Part shown: piece after piece, positions 52,614 to 62,353 of the stretch
Layout: each line of letters opens with the position of its first letter
How positions within the stretch are numbered: position 1 is the first letter of the stretch
Assembly (NCBI GenBank): GCA_012519845.1
Contig: JAAYPK010000019.1
Coordinates: 17,583 to 81,582 of the forward strand
Source of the DNA: Clostridiales bacterium
GTDB taxonomy: Bacteria; Bacillota; Clostridia; Clostridiales; Clostridiaceae
Reading direction: 5' to 3'
Length of the DNA: 64,000 nt
Notes under the pieces: generated by a model
The model's input: only the letters and a program-made list of their open reading frames with translations
Database searches by the model: none
What the model was told of the DNA's origin: nothing
Made by a program: the position numbers and the translations under genes

Positions 52614-53750
52614 TTATAAATTACATATATCTTCTAAACCATTTTTTCCACAATTTATTATTAAATTGCATATTTTATCAACATTATCTAAAGATAGATC
52701 TGCATAAAGTGGCAAAACAAGTATATTCTTTGATATATACCTTGCATTTTCAACATTTATTTTTCTATATTTATTCTTAAAGCAAGCTTCATCAGAAGTT
52801 AATGGATAGAAATATTTTCTTGAAAAAATATTATTTCGCTTTAATTCTTCGTAAACATTATCTCTATTAAACCCTAATATTTCTTCATTAAATACAACTG
52901 GAAAATATGCATAATTACTTTCTACACCTTTTTGTGGTTCTAAAAGTTTTATTCCATTTATATTAGCCAACCTTTGCCTATATCTTTCTACAACAGCTTT
53001 TCTTTTTGCAATTTCATTATTAATATGCTTTAAATTACATATACCCATTGCAGCCTGAAATTCATTCATTTTTGCATTAGCCCCTACTTCTACTACAAGT
53101 TCTTCATTCCTAATACCAAAATTCTTTAAATTATAGAGTTTTTCTCCTATTACTTCATCTTTAAATGTAACTCCTCCACCTTCAATAGTATTAAATACCT
53201 TTGTAGCATGAAAACTAAAGGTAGATGCGTCTCCAAAGTTTCCAATAGCTTGTCCATTTATTTTTACCCCAAAAGCATGAGCTGCATCATAAATTACTTT
53301 TAAATTATATTTTTTCGCAATTCTTTCTATTTCTTCAGTATTACATATATTGCCATAAACATGAACTGGTATAATAGCAGATGTTTTTTCAGTAATTAAA
53401 TCTTCAATTTTTGATACATCCATTGTATAATCATCTAAATTAATATCACAAAATACCGGTTCTAAGCCATTTCTAACTATTGCATGAGTAGTGGATATAA
53501 ACGTAAATGGAGTTGTTATTACTTCCCCTGTTAACCCTAAGGCTTGAATTGTTAGTTCTAGTGCCATATGTCCATTACATACTAAGGATATATTTTGAAC
53601 ATTTAAGTAATCTTTAAGCTTTATTTCTAACTCTTTATGATATTTTCCCATATTGGTAATCCAAGCGCTATCCCACAAAGGTTCAATCATTTTTACATAT
53701 TCCATAAAGCTTGGCATAGATGATCTTGTTACATTAATTTTTTCCTTCAT
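52614..53750 (-). CDS. DegT/DnrJ/EryC1-family sugar aminotransferase
   Basis: A 378-residue PLP enzyme. The lysine that binds PLP is in FSFHATKVFNTIEGG; WITNMGKYHKELEIKL and YDAAHAFGVKINGQ are characteristic. It adds an amino group to a nucleotide-linked 3- or 4-keto sugar. The ATG at 53750 follows GAGGTGA. It is the last gene of the glycosylation island before flagellin, after the acyltransferase gene, suggesting that the pair makes an N-acyl amino sugar. The preceding dehydratase and nucleotidyltransferase are not in the window. Confidence 0.9.
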   Translation of the reverse strand: MKEKINVTRSSMPSFMEYVKMIEPLWDSAWITNMGKYHKELEIKLKDYLNVQNISLVCNGHMALELTIQALGLTGEVITTPFTFISTTHAIVRNGLEPVFCDINLDDYTMDVSKIEDLITEKTSAIIPVHVYGNICNTEEIERIAKKYNLKVIYDAAHAFGVKINGQAIGNFGDASTFSFHATKVFNTIEGGGVTFKDEVIGEKLYNLKNFGIRNEELVVEVGANAKMNEFQAAMGICNLKHINNEIAKRKAVVERYRQRLANINGIKLLEPQKGVESNYAYFPVVFNEEILGFNRDNVYEELKRNNIFSRKYFYPLTSDEACFKNKYRKINVENARYISKNILVLPLYADLSLDNVDKICNLIINCGKNGLEDICNL

Positions 53751-53776
53751 AACTCTCACCTCATAATCCCAAATGT

Positions 53777-54436
53777 TTATATTTTCCTTATCATATCAGA
53801 GCTTTTTTCAAGTTTAATTGATCTTGTTGGAACATACACTGATTTTTCTTCTGTATCTTTTACAATTACACTTCCAGCTCCAATTAAACTTTCTTTCCCA
53901 ATGTGTACTGAATCTCTTATTGTTGAATTAACACCTAAAAAAGAATATTCTCCAACATTAACTGCCCCTGAAATTACAACATGAGATGCAATAAAACAAT
54001 GACTTTGAATTTTTGCATGATGTCCTAAATGGTTTCCACTCCACATAATCACATTATCACCAATTTCAGTATATGGCTGAATTACATTATTTTCCATAAT
54101 AAAGCAATTTTCTCCTACTTTTGTGTTGTAGTATGTTGCTTTTGAACTAATATAACTTACATAAGAATATCCAAGCTTTTTACCTTCATAATATTTATTC
54201 GCTCTTATTTTATTCATTCCCTTATAACTAATTGGAATAAACAACTTATATTCAGAAGGTGGATAGATATCTTTTATTTTTTCAAAATCCACAACTGGTA
54301 ACCCATGAAACTCTTTATTATTTATAAATTCTTTATCTACAGTAAAGCCTACAACATCATGTTCTGAATCATTAGTTAAATAAAAATAGGCTACTTCAGC
54401 TATTTGACCAACTCCAAAAACAATAACTTTGCTCAT
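53777..54436 (-). CDS. PglD/NeuD-like sugar O- or N-acyltransferase
   Basis: A 219-residue protein: an N-terminal Rossmann-like substrate-binding region (VIVFGVGQIAEVAYFYL) and a C-terminal left-handed beta-helix of hexapeptide repeats (residues 105-205: VGENCFIMENNVIQPYTEIGDNVIMW in pieces, ending IGAGSVIVKDT). The catalytic-type histidine lies in SGNHLGHHA. It probably transfers an acetyl group from acetyl-CoA to an amino sugar made by the neighbouring aminotransferase. Confidence 0.87.
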   Translation of the reverse strand: MSKVIVFGVGQIAEVAYFYLTNDSEHDVVGFTVDKEFINNKEFHGLPVVDFEKIKDIYPPSEYKLFIPISYKGMNKIRANKYYEGKKLGYSYVSYISSKATYYNTKVGENCFIMENNVIQPYTEIGDNVIMWSGNHLGHHAKIQSHCFIASHVVISGAVNVGEYSFLGVNSTIRDSVHIGKESLIGAGSVIVKDTEEKSVYVPTRSIKLEKSSDMIRKI

Positions 54437-54451
54437 TTTACTTCTCCCTTT

Positions 54452-55381
54452 CTATTCATTACATATAGCCATTCCTGTTCCACTTTTTCCAAAACCGTTC
54501 CCATTATAAAGCATAAATAACTTATTTTCTTCCTCAAAAACTGAGCAATAGCAAGTCATTAAAGAATCCCATCCATCATTTGATATCCCTAAACCTACTT
54601 GATTATCTTTTCTAATCCACTTGTTGCCATCTTCAGATTCAGCATATCCTATTTTATATGTATTATTTTTATTATTTCTATAATCTACTGTATTTCTTGA
54701 ACTATACCACATTCTATATATACCTTTGTATTTTATTACCCATGGTCTTCCTATAGCTTCATGATCACTATTATAATTTATAGCAGGTTCTTTTTTTCTT
54801 ACCCAATTAATACCATCTTTTGATTCTGCACTTCTTACATAATATATTGGCTCCATTTTCCCTTCACTTTTTATCCAACCTGTACAGGAAACATACCACA
54901 TTCTCCATAAATCATTTTCTTTAATTACACAAGGTGCTGTATTAAAATAAGGTTCATCTACTGATCTATCCATAATAGGTCCTTCTGAATACTTTTCAAA
55001 AGTTTCTCCCCCATCTTTACTTATTGCTAATCCAATTGAAAGCTTATAAGATACCTTAACTTCCATATTCCATCCAATATAATACATGTATATTTTATCT
55101 TTATCTTCAACCATTGAAGAAAACATAATACCATTATCATCAAATGTACCTGGCTTTCCTAAATTTAATAATGGTTTTTGGCTAACTTTTATTATTTTTT
55201 TATTTTTAAAATCATAATCTACGTATGCTGGAAATGACTGACCATAACTATTCCTTGTACTTATAAAAATTCTATAATAGTCTTCACTTTTTTTATATGC
55301 AAATGGCAATGACGCATGGGATACCATCCATTCAAAATCATTATCTGCAGAAAAAACTACTCCTTCCTTTTTCCATTCCAT
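54452..55381 (-). CDS. Five-bladed beta-propeller glycosidase-like protein (GH43/GH130-like)
   Basis: A 309-residue soluble protein with repeated propeller motifs: YYIGWNMEVKVSYKLSIGLAISKDGGETF, IYYVRSAESKDGINW, WRMWYVSC, YRMWYSSR and YKIGYAESEDGNKW. These Sx-D-G-xxW blades are typical of GH43/GH32/GH130-like proteins. It lacks a signal peptide, so it acts in the cytoplasm, unusual for a polysaccharide hydrolase. In a glycan-building cluster it may bind or modify a sugar-nucleotide intermediate. Function unknown. Confidence 0.7.
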   Translation of the reverse strand: MEWKKEGVVFSADNDFEWMVSHASLPFAYKKSEDYYRIFISTRNSYGQSFPAYVDYDFKNKKIIKVSQKPLLNLGKPGTFDDNGIMFSSMVEDKDKIYMYYIGWNMEVKVSYKLSIGLAISKDGGETFEKYSEGPIMDRSVDEPYFNTAPCVIKENDLWRMWYVSCTGWIKSEGKMEPIYYVRSAESKDGINWVRKKEPAINYNSDHEAIGRPWVIKYKGIYRMWYSSRNTVDYRNNKNNTYKIGYAESEDGNKWIRKDNQVGLGISNDGWDSLMTCYCSVFEEENKLFMLYNGNGFGKSGTGMAICNE

Positions 55382-55422
55382 ACTATCCTCTCCAATCTTT
55401 AATCAAATATATTCATAAAATA

Positions 55423-56130
55423 CTAAATATTTTTATTTACATCTTCAAGTTCTTCACCTTTTATTAAAGAATACATATCAATGTATTCTTTAATTGTTTC
55501 TTTCTTTTCGTTATATAAAACATCTATTATTGATAGGGTAGGTATATTCTCATCTGCTTTTATAAACTTTAATTTAATATCATTTTCATTAAATTTTTTA
55601 TAATCATAAAGCTGAACACCACCAATAGCATTTATATATTCATCAGCTTTTAATAATTTACATATTTCAATTATTTTCTCTTGTCCTTTTAATTCATTAT
55701 TCTTCTCTATTTCAGATGAAATAATAAACTTAGTTTTTATATCTAAATATTTACAAACTTCCTCCAATGCATTCTTTATATATTTATCTAAGCTTTCTTC
55801 ATTATACATAACTGCTTTTTTAATTATTTCATTTACTTCATCATATTTATCAGATTTTCTATATGCATTATGTATTTTTTTGTATAATTGATTTTTACTA
55901 TTTTGTGCATCAGATATTAAAATTTCATTAATTCTTTTATTTTGACTTGCTTTTACTAAAGGAATAGTAAACATTGATTCTTCGCCATTTATTTTTATTC
56001 TATTCCTATTTATCCATCCTTTTTTTATATAATTTACATCATCAAATAATACAAATAAATCTACTTCTTTAATTAGTTGAAAATATCCTAAATAAGGCAT
56101 GAAATATGGTTGCATTATTGCTATTTTCAT
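55423..56130 (-). CDS. WbqC family protein
   Basis: A 235-residue protein beginning KIAIMQPYFMPYLGYFQLI with FVLFDDVNYIKKGWINRNRI, the WbqC family signature. Such proteins occur in O-antigen and flagellin-modification clusters, likely as sugar-modifying transferases or amidotransferase-like enzymes; the reaction is not well established. It lies 13 bases after the large glycosyltransferase gene. Confidence 0.88.
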   Translation of the reverse strand: MKIAIMQPYFMPYLGYFQLIKEVDLFVLFDDVNYIKKGWINRNRIKINGEESMFTIPLVKASQNKRINEILISDAQNSKNQLYKKIHNAYRKSDKYDEVNEIIKKAVMYNEESLDKYIKNALEEVCKYLDIKTKFIISSEIEKNNELKGQEKIIEICKLLKADEYINAIGGVQLYDYKKFNENDIKLKFIKADENIPTLSIIDVLYNEKKETIKEYIDMYSLIKGEELEDVNKNI

Positions 56131-56143
56131 TTATTCACCTTCT

Positions 56144-59100
56144 TTATTTCCTTACTAAAATTAAATCTTCTCTTGGATTCACTCCAAATTTTCTACATTC
56201 TTCACTTGAAAACAAGTCATCATTTTTTTTAATATCTAAATTAAAACCTACTTCACTTATTTTATTAAATAAATCCAAGCCAAAAATTCTTACATGATCT
56301 TCTTGTCCAAAATGTTTCAATCTTAATTCATCAGTATTAAGACTAAAATCTTCATAAGATTTTTCTATTACTGGGCTATATGGAGTTTGCAATATTGCAA
56401 ATCCACCTTTTTTCAACACTCTGTAAAATTCACTCATAGCTTTTTTATCATCAGGAACATGTTCTAATACATGATTACAAATAATAATATCAAAAGTTTC
56501 ATCGTTATATTGAATGTTTGTAATATCAACCTTCTCTGATGGTACTTGAGCATTTTCTGGAAATAAATCACCACAAACATATCTTTCTGGTTCTAAGTTA
56601 GATATTATTTGATATAAATGAATTTCTGGAGCAATATGAAGTATTTGCTTTCCTTTTAATTCATTAATTAGTCCTAATTTATTTAAATACATAAATAAGT
56701 GCCTTGTTCTATCTGTGGAATAACACTTTGGACATGAAAAATTATTAATATCTGATCCAATCATATTATATTTAAGTAAATTTTCTTGTTCTTTTCCCTC
56801 TTTATAAGGCAAAAACCCATCCACATAAGAATTGCAAATATTGCATTTTTTCGCATTAATTACATCTTCAATTTCATAAATTACCCTACGTAATTTATCT
56901 ACATCTTTCTGGTCTACATTTGTATTTTTATTAATAAAATTGGTAGTTTCATTAATCCATTGAGTTAAAATCTTACATGTTTCATCATAATTAATAAAAA
57001 CACCTTTTTTATAGGAATCTATTATATAATCGTATTTTTCTAATAAACATCGTGTAATTACTTCTGGCTTTCCTTGATTTTGTCCATTATGAATTCTAAA
57101 GTAACTAAGTGGCTCTCTAAAATAATAAATATCTCCTTTTAAACAACACTCTAACCATTGAGCCATATCTAAAATTGCATTATATTTTTTCCCTAAATAT
57201 GTTCCATATTCTCTATCTACTGTACTTCTTTTTACTAATACCGTTGTTGGTTCACCAATAAAATTATAGCTTTTAAGTAATAACTTTCCTATATCTTTGC
57301 CATTTAATATAGAATTAGTTTCTACAATAGGTGCTGTAGTTCCTAAATCTTCTATAAATTCATTATTTTCATTAATTAACCTTCTATAAGATGTAACTAA
57401 AGAAACATTTGGATTTTCTAAATAACAATTAATCATTTTTTCTATTTTATCTTCTACAAATAAATCATCATCCATTAATACATTTATATATTCACCTTTT
57501 GATAATCTGAATAAATTTTCAACATTCCTATCTCCTGCTTCGCCTTTAGGTCCATGATAATTATTAATTACGTCATTAAAATAATATGTTACATTCTTAT
57601 ATTTTTCTAAATATGGCTTGATCAATTCTTTAGTTTCTGTATTAGTACTGTCATCACCTATTATTATCTCAATATTAGGATAAGTTTGATTTATTGCACT
57701 TTCTAATGCTTGCTTAAAGTATTTAGGCCTATTGTATGTTGGAATTAAAATACTTACTAAAGGTAATTTATTTTTAGCCTTTTCTAGTTGTTTTTCAATA
57801 TCAAATCTACACTCTTTTGTAAAATCATTTGGTAAAATAAAATTACTTTCCATTATACTCATAAACTTATTACATTGTTTTACAACTTTATAATAATCAA
57901 AATTATTAGTGAAAATTCCGTTTTCTTGTCCATTAAATACTGAGTATAAATAATCCTTAATTCCACCAATTACCATTTCAGCACTTTGAAGTTGTTGATT
58001 TTCATGGATTCTAAAACTACTTAATGATTCCTCTAAAATAACTCCCTTTCCATTAACTAAAATGTTAAACCAAGTTCCTTGATCTACATTACATATATAT
58101 CTTCTGCCTCCGAAATATCCAAATTTTTCAGTCATTTTTTCCTTATTAAATAAAACAGTAGTTGGTTCTCCAAGGAAATTATCATTATTATTAATAATTA
58201 ACTCAATTAGCTCTTTTCCATCCCATACCTTATTTTTTAAATAATCCATGTTACTTTTTGTTATGTAGTTTTCTATATTATTCCCTATACTATCTATTTG
58301 CATCCTATTTGAAGATACTAATCCTATTTCATCCTTATGATCATTTATGAAAATATCCATCATTTTTTCTATTTTATCTTCTCTAAATAAATCATCATCC
58401 ATTAAGAAATTCACATATTTACCCTTTGCCAAGGATAATAATTTTATATCATTTTCAAACTGTCCTAAATTACTTTCATTTTTTATATATTTAATGAAAT
58501 TATATTTCACTAAATAATCCTTTATTAATTCTTCAGTTAGATTATCAGTACTATCATCACAAATAATTATTTCTATATTAGGGTAAGTTTGATTAATTGC
58601 ACTTTCTAATGCTTCCTTAAAATAATCTGGTCTATTATAAGTAGGGATTAATATACTAACTAAAGGAAATGTTCTTTTTATTTTCTCTAATTCTAACAAT
58701 AACTTTTCATTAATTTCCTTCGTAACATTATTTTGACCATATTTTTCTTCAACCCATTTCCCATATTTATAGCATTTTCTAAGTAAATAATAATAATCTT
58801 TATTATTACTAAATAAATTAAATTTTCTTGCATTTAAAGCCATAAAACCATAGTCTTCAAGGCTTCCAAAAATAACATTCAATTGATCAAGCTGCTGATT
58901 ATCATGAATTCTAAAACTACTTAAAGGTTCATTTAATATTATTCCTTTTCCATTTTCTAACAAAGAAAACCAAGTTCCTTGATCTACATTACATATGAAT
59001 TTTCTGCCTCTGTATGTTCCAAAATCACTATTTAATTTACTTTTTCTAAACAATACTGTTGTAGGCTCTCCTATAATGTTATCATTTAAACATAATACAT

Positions 59101-60220
59101 ATTCTATTAACTCTTTACCTTCAATTTTTATATTACAAAAATTCTTTTCTTTATCTTTATTAATAAATTTTCTTATTATTTTTCCATTTTCATTAATAAG
59201 ATTCCTATTAGATGAAACTAAAGATAATTCTTTATTTTTATCTTGTAAGAATAATTCCATCATTTTTTCTATTTTATTTTCACTAAATAAATCATCATCC
59301 ATTAAATAATTTATGTATTCACCTTTAGCAAGAGATAATAGCTTTTTATCATTTTCAAATTGACCAATATTTTTATCATTTTTAATATATTTAATAAAAT
59401 CATATTTTTGTAAATAACTTTCTATTAATTGCTCTGTTAGGTTATTTGTACTATCATCACCAATAATTATTTCTATATTAGGATAAGTTTGATTTATTGC
59501 ACTTTCTAATGCTTCTTTAAAATACTCTGGCCTATTATAGGTTGGTATTAAAATACTCACTAAAGGGAATATTCTCTTACCATATTCCTTAATAAATAGA
59601 TCTCTATTTAAACTTTTATTATTTTCTTCTGAATTTTCATTAATATGTACACACCAAGGATCATACTGATTAGGCACTACAACTCTATATCCTTTTAATA
59701 TAAATTCTATACTTTGAACTGCTCCATATAAATCATCACCACTAAATATATCTTTTCTCCAAGGTAAATCATATTGGGTAATTATAATAGATTCATTTAT
59801 TACTTTTACTTCCTTATATCTACTATTAACATTTAAACTTTCCTTCTTAAATATTCCCTCATCATAGGCTTCATATATTTTTCCATAGCAGTTTGTAAAT
59901 TCTCCTGATGGCATAATCTCTTCTGAACCCATAATCCCAATCATACCAACTTCTTCATTTCGTTTGAAAATATATAGTATATCTAGTAAAAAATTCTTAT
60001 TTACTATTAATATATTTTCATTTATATATATTTTATATTTTGCATCAGTTGAATTCATAGCCTCATTATAGCCTTCAAAAATATTATTAGTTTCTTCCAC
60101 ACTAATAATATCAATTTCATATCCTTCTGGAATTGTTAAATTATTTATATAATGAACACTTTCTTCATATTGATTTTTGTTATTTACACATGTAATAAAG
60201 GCAAATTTATTTTCATTCAT
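56144..60220 (-). CDS. 1358-residue protein: StrF-like domain, three tandem GT2 glycosyltransferases, zinc-ribbon, methyltransferase
   Basis: Domains in order: residues 5-215 a StrF-like glycosyltransferase-fold domain (FAFITCVNNKNQYEESV); 218-510, 518-815 and 820-1120 three GT2 domains, each beginning PLVSILIPTYNRPxYFK and holding a DxD-type MDDDLF motif at about 307, 607 and 916; 1126-1170 a CxxC...CxxC zinc-binding segment; 1190-1358 a class I SAM methyltransferase (FDIIICNHVLEHVPDDKKAM). It could assemble and cap a short oligosaccharide with a methyl group on flagellin. The first two GT2 copies are most alike. No membrane segment. The acceptor and sugars are unknown. Confidence 0.9.
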   Translation of the reverse strand: MNENKFAFITCVNNKNQYEESVHYINNLTIPEGYEIDIISVEETNNIFEGYNEAMNSTDAKYKIYINENILIVNKNFLLDILYIFKRNEEVGMIGIMGSEEIMPSGEFTNCYGKIYEAYDEGIFKKESLNVNSRYKEVKVINESIIITQYDLPWRKDIFSGDDLYGAVQSIEFILKGYRVVVPNQYDPWCVHINENSEENNKSLNRDLFIKEYGKRIFPLVSILIPTYNRPEYFKEALESAINQTYPNIEIIIGDDSTNNLTEQLIESYLQKYDFIKYIKNDKNIGQFENDKKLLSLAKGEYINYLMDDDLFSENKIEKMMELFLQDKNKELSLVSSNRNLINENGKIIRKFINKDKEKNFCNIKIEGKELIEYVLCLNDNIIGEPTTVLFRKSKLNSDFGTYRGRKFICNVDQGTWFSLLENGKGIILNEPLSSFRIHDNQQLDQLNVIFGSLEDYGFMALNARKFNLFSNNKDYYYLLRKCYKYGKWVEEKYGQNNVTKEINEKLLLELEKIKRTFPLVSILIPTYNRPDYFKEALESAINQTYPNIEIIICDDSTDNLTEELIKDYLVKYNFIKYIKNESNLGQFENDIKLLSLAKGKYVNFLMDDDLFREDKIEKMMDIFINDHKDEIGLVSSNRMQIDSIGNNIENYITKSNMDYLKNKVWDGKELIELIINNNDNFLGEPTTVLFNKEKMTEKFGYFGGRRYICNVDQGTWFNILVNGKGVILEESLSSFRIHENQQLQSAEMVIGGIKDYLYSVFNGQENGIFTNNFDYYKVVKQCNKFMSIMESNFILPNDFTKECRFDIEKQLEKAKNKLPLVSILIPTYNRPKYFKQALESAINQTYPNIEIIIGDDSTNTETKELIKPYLEKYKNVTYYFNDVINNYHGPKGEAGDRNVENLFRLSKGEYINVLMDDDLFVEDKIEKMINCYLENPNVSLVTSYRRLINENNEFIEDLGTTAPIVETNSILNGKDIGKLLLKSYNFIGEPTTVLVKRSTVDREYGTYLGKKYNAILDMAQWLECCLKGDIYYFREPLSYFRIHNGQNQGKPEVITRCLLEKYDYIIDSYKKGVFINYDETCKILTQWINETTNFINKNTNVDQKDVDKLRRVIYEIEDVINAKKCNICNSYVDGFLPYKEGKEQENLLKYNMIGSDINNFSCPKCYSTDRTRHLFMYLNKLGLINELKGKQILHIAPEIHLYQIISNLEPERYVCGDLFPENAQVPSEKVDITNIQYNDETFDIIICNHVLEHVPDDKKAMSEFYRVLKKGGFAILQTPYSPVIEKSYEDFSLNTDELRLKHFGQEDHVRIFGLDLFNKISEVGFNLDIKKNDDLFSSEECRKFGVNPREDLILVRK
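56849..59569 (-). repeat. Three tandem GT2 repeats within the 1358-residue gene
   Basis: Units of about 900 bases at about 58673-59569, 57770-58672 and 56849-57769. Each encodes PTYNRP...ALESAINQTYPNIEIII, SLAKG/LSKG, MDDDLF and GEPTTVL. Copies 1 and 2 share CNVDQGTWF, SSFRIH and NQQL and DNA stretches such as AGTTCCTTGATCTACATTA; copy 3 is more divergent, so the first pair arose later. Such repeats invite recombination and copy-number change. Confidence 0.8.
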
Positions 60221-60223
60221 ATC

Positions 60224-62353
60224 CTACACTCCAATTAAACTAATTAATTCTTTTACTTCTTCATTTTTATTCTCTATCCTTGATAAATATTTAATTGCTT
60301 CATCTTTTTCACCAAAAGTATTTAGCACATAACCTAAATTATATAAAGTATCTTCATTATTTTTATCAATTTCCAAGGCTTCTTTTAAAAATGGAATTAC
60401 ATTTTCATAATTATTGCTACTAAAAAATCCTATAGCAAGTTCATTTAATACCTTTACCTTATTTACTATCTGTGACTTTATTATATTTATTATATCCTCA
60501 TTTGATATTTTATTATTATTAATTTCATATATTACTGACGAAATATCTTTGTTTAAGCAATCAAAATCTAACCTTCTAAGCACTTTAATAAGATTTTTTC
60601 TTTTCTTTGTATATATTTCTTTTTTGCTACAAACTAATAAATATTGATAAACTTTATACTGATCTATGCTTACATCTTTATTACTATTTAACTCCATAAG
60701 CTTCTTCAAATAAGGTCCATCTGCCTCATTAAATAACTTATTTCCTGAAACTTTTTCAATTTTATATTCTTCTTTATCTAATAGTTTTATTATTTCATTT
60801 AGAGTAAAGAACTTTACATGTGTTTTATCTAATATTCCTGAATCAGCATATGTCCAATTACCATTAATTAAATCAGCCAAAATAGAATAATGCATAACAT
60901 TAGGAATACTAATTATTATTTTTCCATCATCCTTTAAGCATCTTTTTACTTTACCTAATACTTCTTCTGGATTTCTTAAATGTTCCAAAACATCTGGCAT
61001 AATAATATAATCAAATAATCCTTCATTAAATGGAATTTCCTCAGTTTCTACATTTACTACTTTTGCATTGGCAAAACACTCACAAATCTTTATTGCACCT
61101 TCATCAATATCTATTCCATAAATCTCAGCATTCTTATACCTGCTTTTAATATTTAGTAGAGTTGCTCCAGTTGCAGAGCCAATCTCTAATATTTTAAATT
61201 TTTTGTCTTTTTCTTCAATAATATTATCCACAACATCGAATCTTATACAGGTTGAATAAGTACTTGAAAATCCCCACTTATCACTAAATTTTTCTGAATT
61301 AATCTTCAATAAATCACTGTATTCTTTAGGCTTTTTACTAAAAGAAACACTTCCAAAATGGTGTATATATGAATCTTTACATAATAATAGCTTATATCCT
61401 GCTTTTATTATCCTAAAACTAATATCATCATCTTCAAAGTTTCCAGGAGAGAATCTTTCATCTAATCCACCGGTTATATTTATCACTTTTCTTTTAATAA
61501 GCATTGCAAATCCAATTAGTTTAACTCTTTCTTCATAGCTCTCTTCCCTTGGTACATTGTTTTTTTCAGCATATTTTATATAATCATTAAAATTATCATA
61601 ATTTATATTTACATTTTGATAATATGAAACATTGTTACTAACTGCACCTACTGCGCCTACTTTATTACTGCTATATAATCCAAGCCTTAAATTGAAAACT
61701 GAATTAGTCATTATTACTGTATCATTATTCAATAAAAATATATCATTTTCTTCATTAGCCATTTCAATTCCTTCATTACACCCACCAGGGAATCCATGAT
61801 TTTCAGTATTGAATCTAACCTTTATATCCTTTTGCATTTTTAGCCAATTAACTGTATCATCAGTAGAATTATTATCAACAATAATAATTTCATAAGTTTC
61901 TGGATTTACATTTTTTCTAATACTTTCTATGCAAACCTTTGTATATTCAAGTTGATTATACGTAAGAATTATAAAAGATACTTTAGGTACTTTATAATTA
62001 TTAAGTTCATTTTTTTTATTTAATAATATTTCTTTTTTCTCTAAATCATTGCATAAATATACCGCCTGCTCATAACATAAATAAGCTCTTCTATATTCCT
62101 TAAGTTCCTCATAAATATTTCCCATGGTAAAGTATAATTCTTCATTAAATGGATTTATCTCTATGCCTTTTCTTATATACTCTAATGCTTCATATAATTG
62201 TCCATTGAAAATTTTAATAATGGCATACATACCAGCAATATCATCATCTAACCCTATTGATTTTATGAATTCCTCTATTAATACCTCTGCTTCATCTGTT
62301 CTACCCAAATTTATATATGCTTCTATTTCTTTTTTTATATCCATTATTTCCAC
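60224..62353 (-). CDS. TPR-GT2-methyltransferase-TPR multidomain protein (709 aa)
   Basis: Residues 5-110 are TPR repeats (LYEALEYIRKGIEINPFNEELYFTMG in pieces). Residues 124-370 are a GT2 glycosyltransferase (VSFIILTYNQLEY, VDNNSTDDT, FLLNNDT, NFEDDDISFRI). Residues 385-545 are a SAM methyltransferase (KILEIGSATGATLL, YIIMPDVLEHLRNPEEVL). Residues 620-709 again carry TPR repeats. It starts at a GTG at 62353 (GAGGAG eight bases upstream) that overlaps the previous TAG. Such TPR-tethered transferases recognise protein acceptors; flagellin is the obvious candidate. Confidence 0.9.
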   Translation of the reverse strand: MEIMDIKKEIEAYINLGRTDEAEVLIEEFIKSIGLDDDIAGMYAIIKIFNGQLYEALEYIRKGIEINPFNEELYFTMGNIYEELKEYRRAYLCYEQAVYLCNDLEKKEILLNKKNELNNYKVPKVSFIILTYNQLEYTKVCIESIRKNVNPETYEIIIVDNNSTDDTVNWLKMQKDIKVRFNTENHGFPGGCNEGIEMANEENDIFLLNNDTVIMTNSVFNLRLGLYSSNKVGAVGAVSNNVSYYQNVNINYDNFNDYIKYAEKNNVPREESYEERVKLIGFAMLIKRKVINITGGLDERFSPGNFEDDDISFRIIKAGYKLLLCKDSYIHHFGSVSFSKKPKEYSDLLKINSEKFSDKWGFSSTYSTCIRFDVVDNIIEEKDKKFKILEIGSATGATLLNIKSRYKNAEIYGIDIDEGAIKICECFANAKVVNVETEEIPFNEGLFDYIIMPDVLEHLRNPEEVLGKVKRCLKDDGKIIISIPNVMHYSILADLINGNWTYADSGILDKTHVKFFTLNEIIKLLDKEEYKIEKVSGNKLFNEADGPYLKKLMELNSNKDVSIDQYKVYQYLLVCSKKEIYTKKRKNLIKVLRRLDFDCLNKDISSVIYEINNNKISNEDIINIIKSQIVNKVKVLNELAIGFFSSNNYENVIPFLKEALEIDKNNEDTLYNLGYVLNTFGEKDEAIKYLSRIENKNEEVKELISLIGV

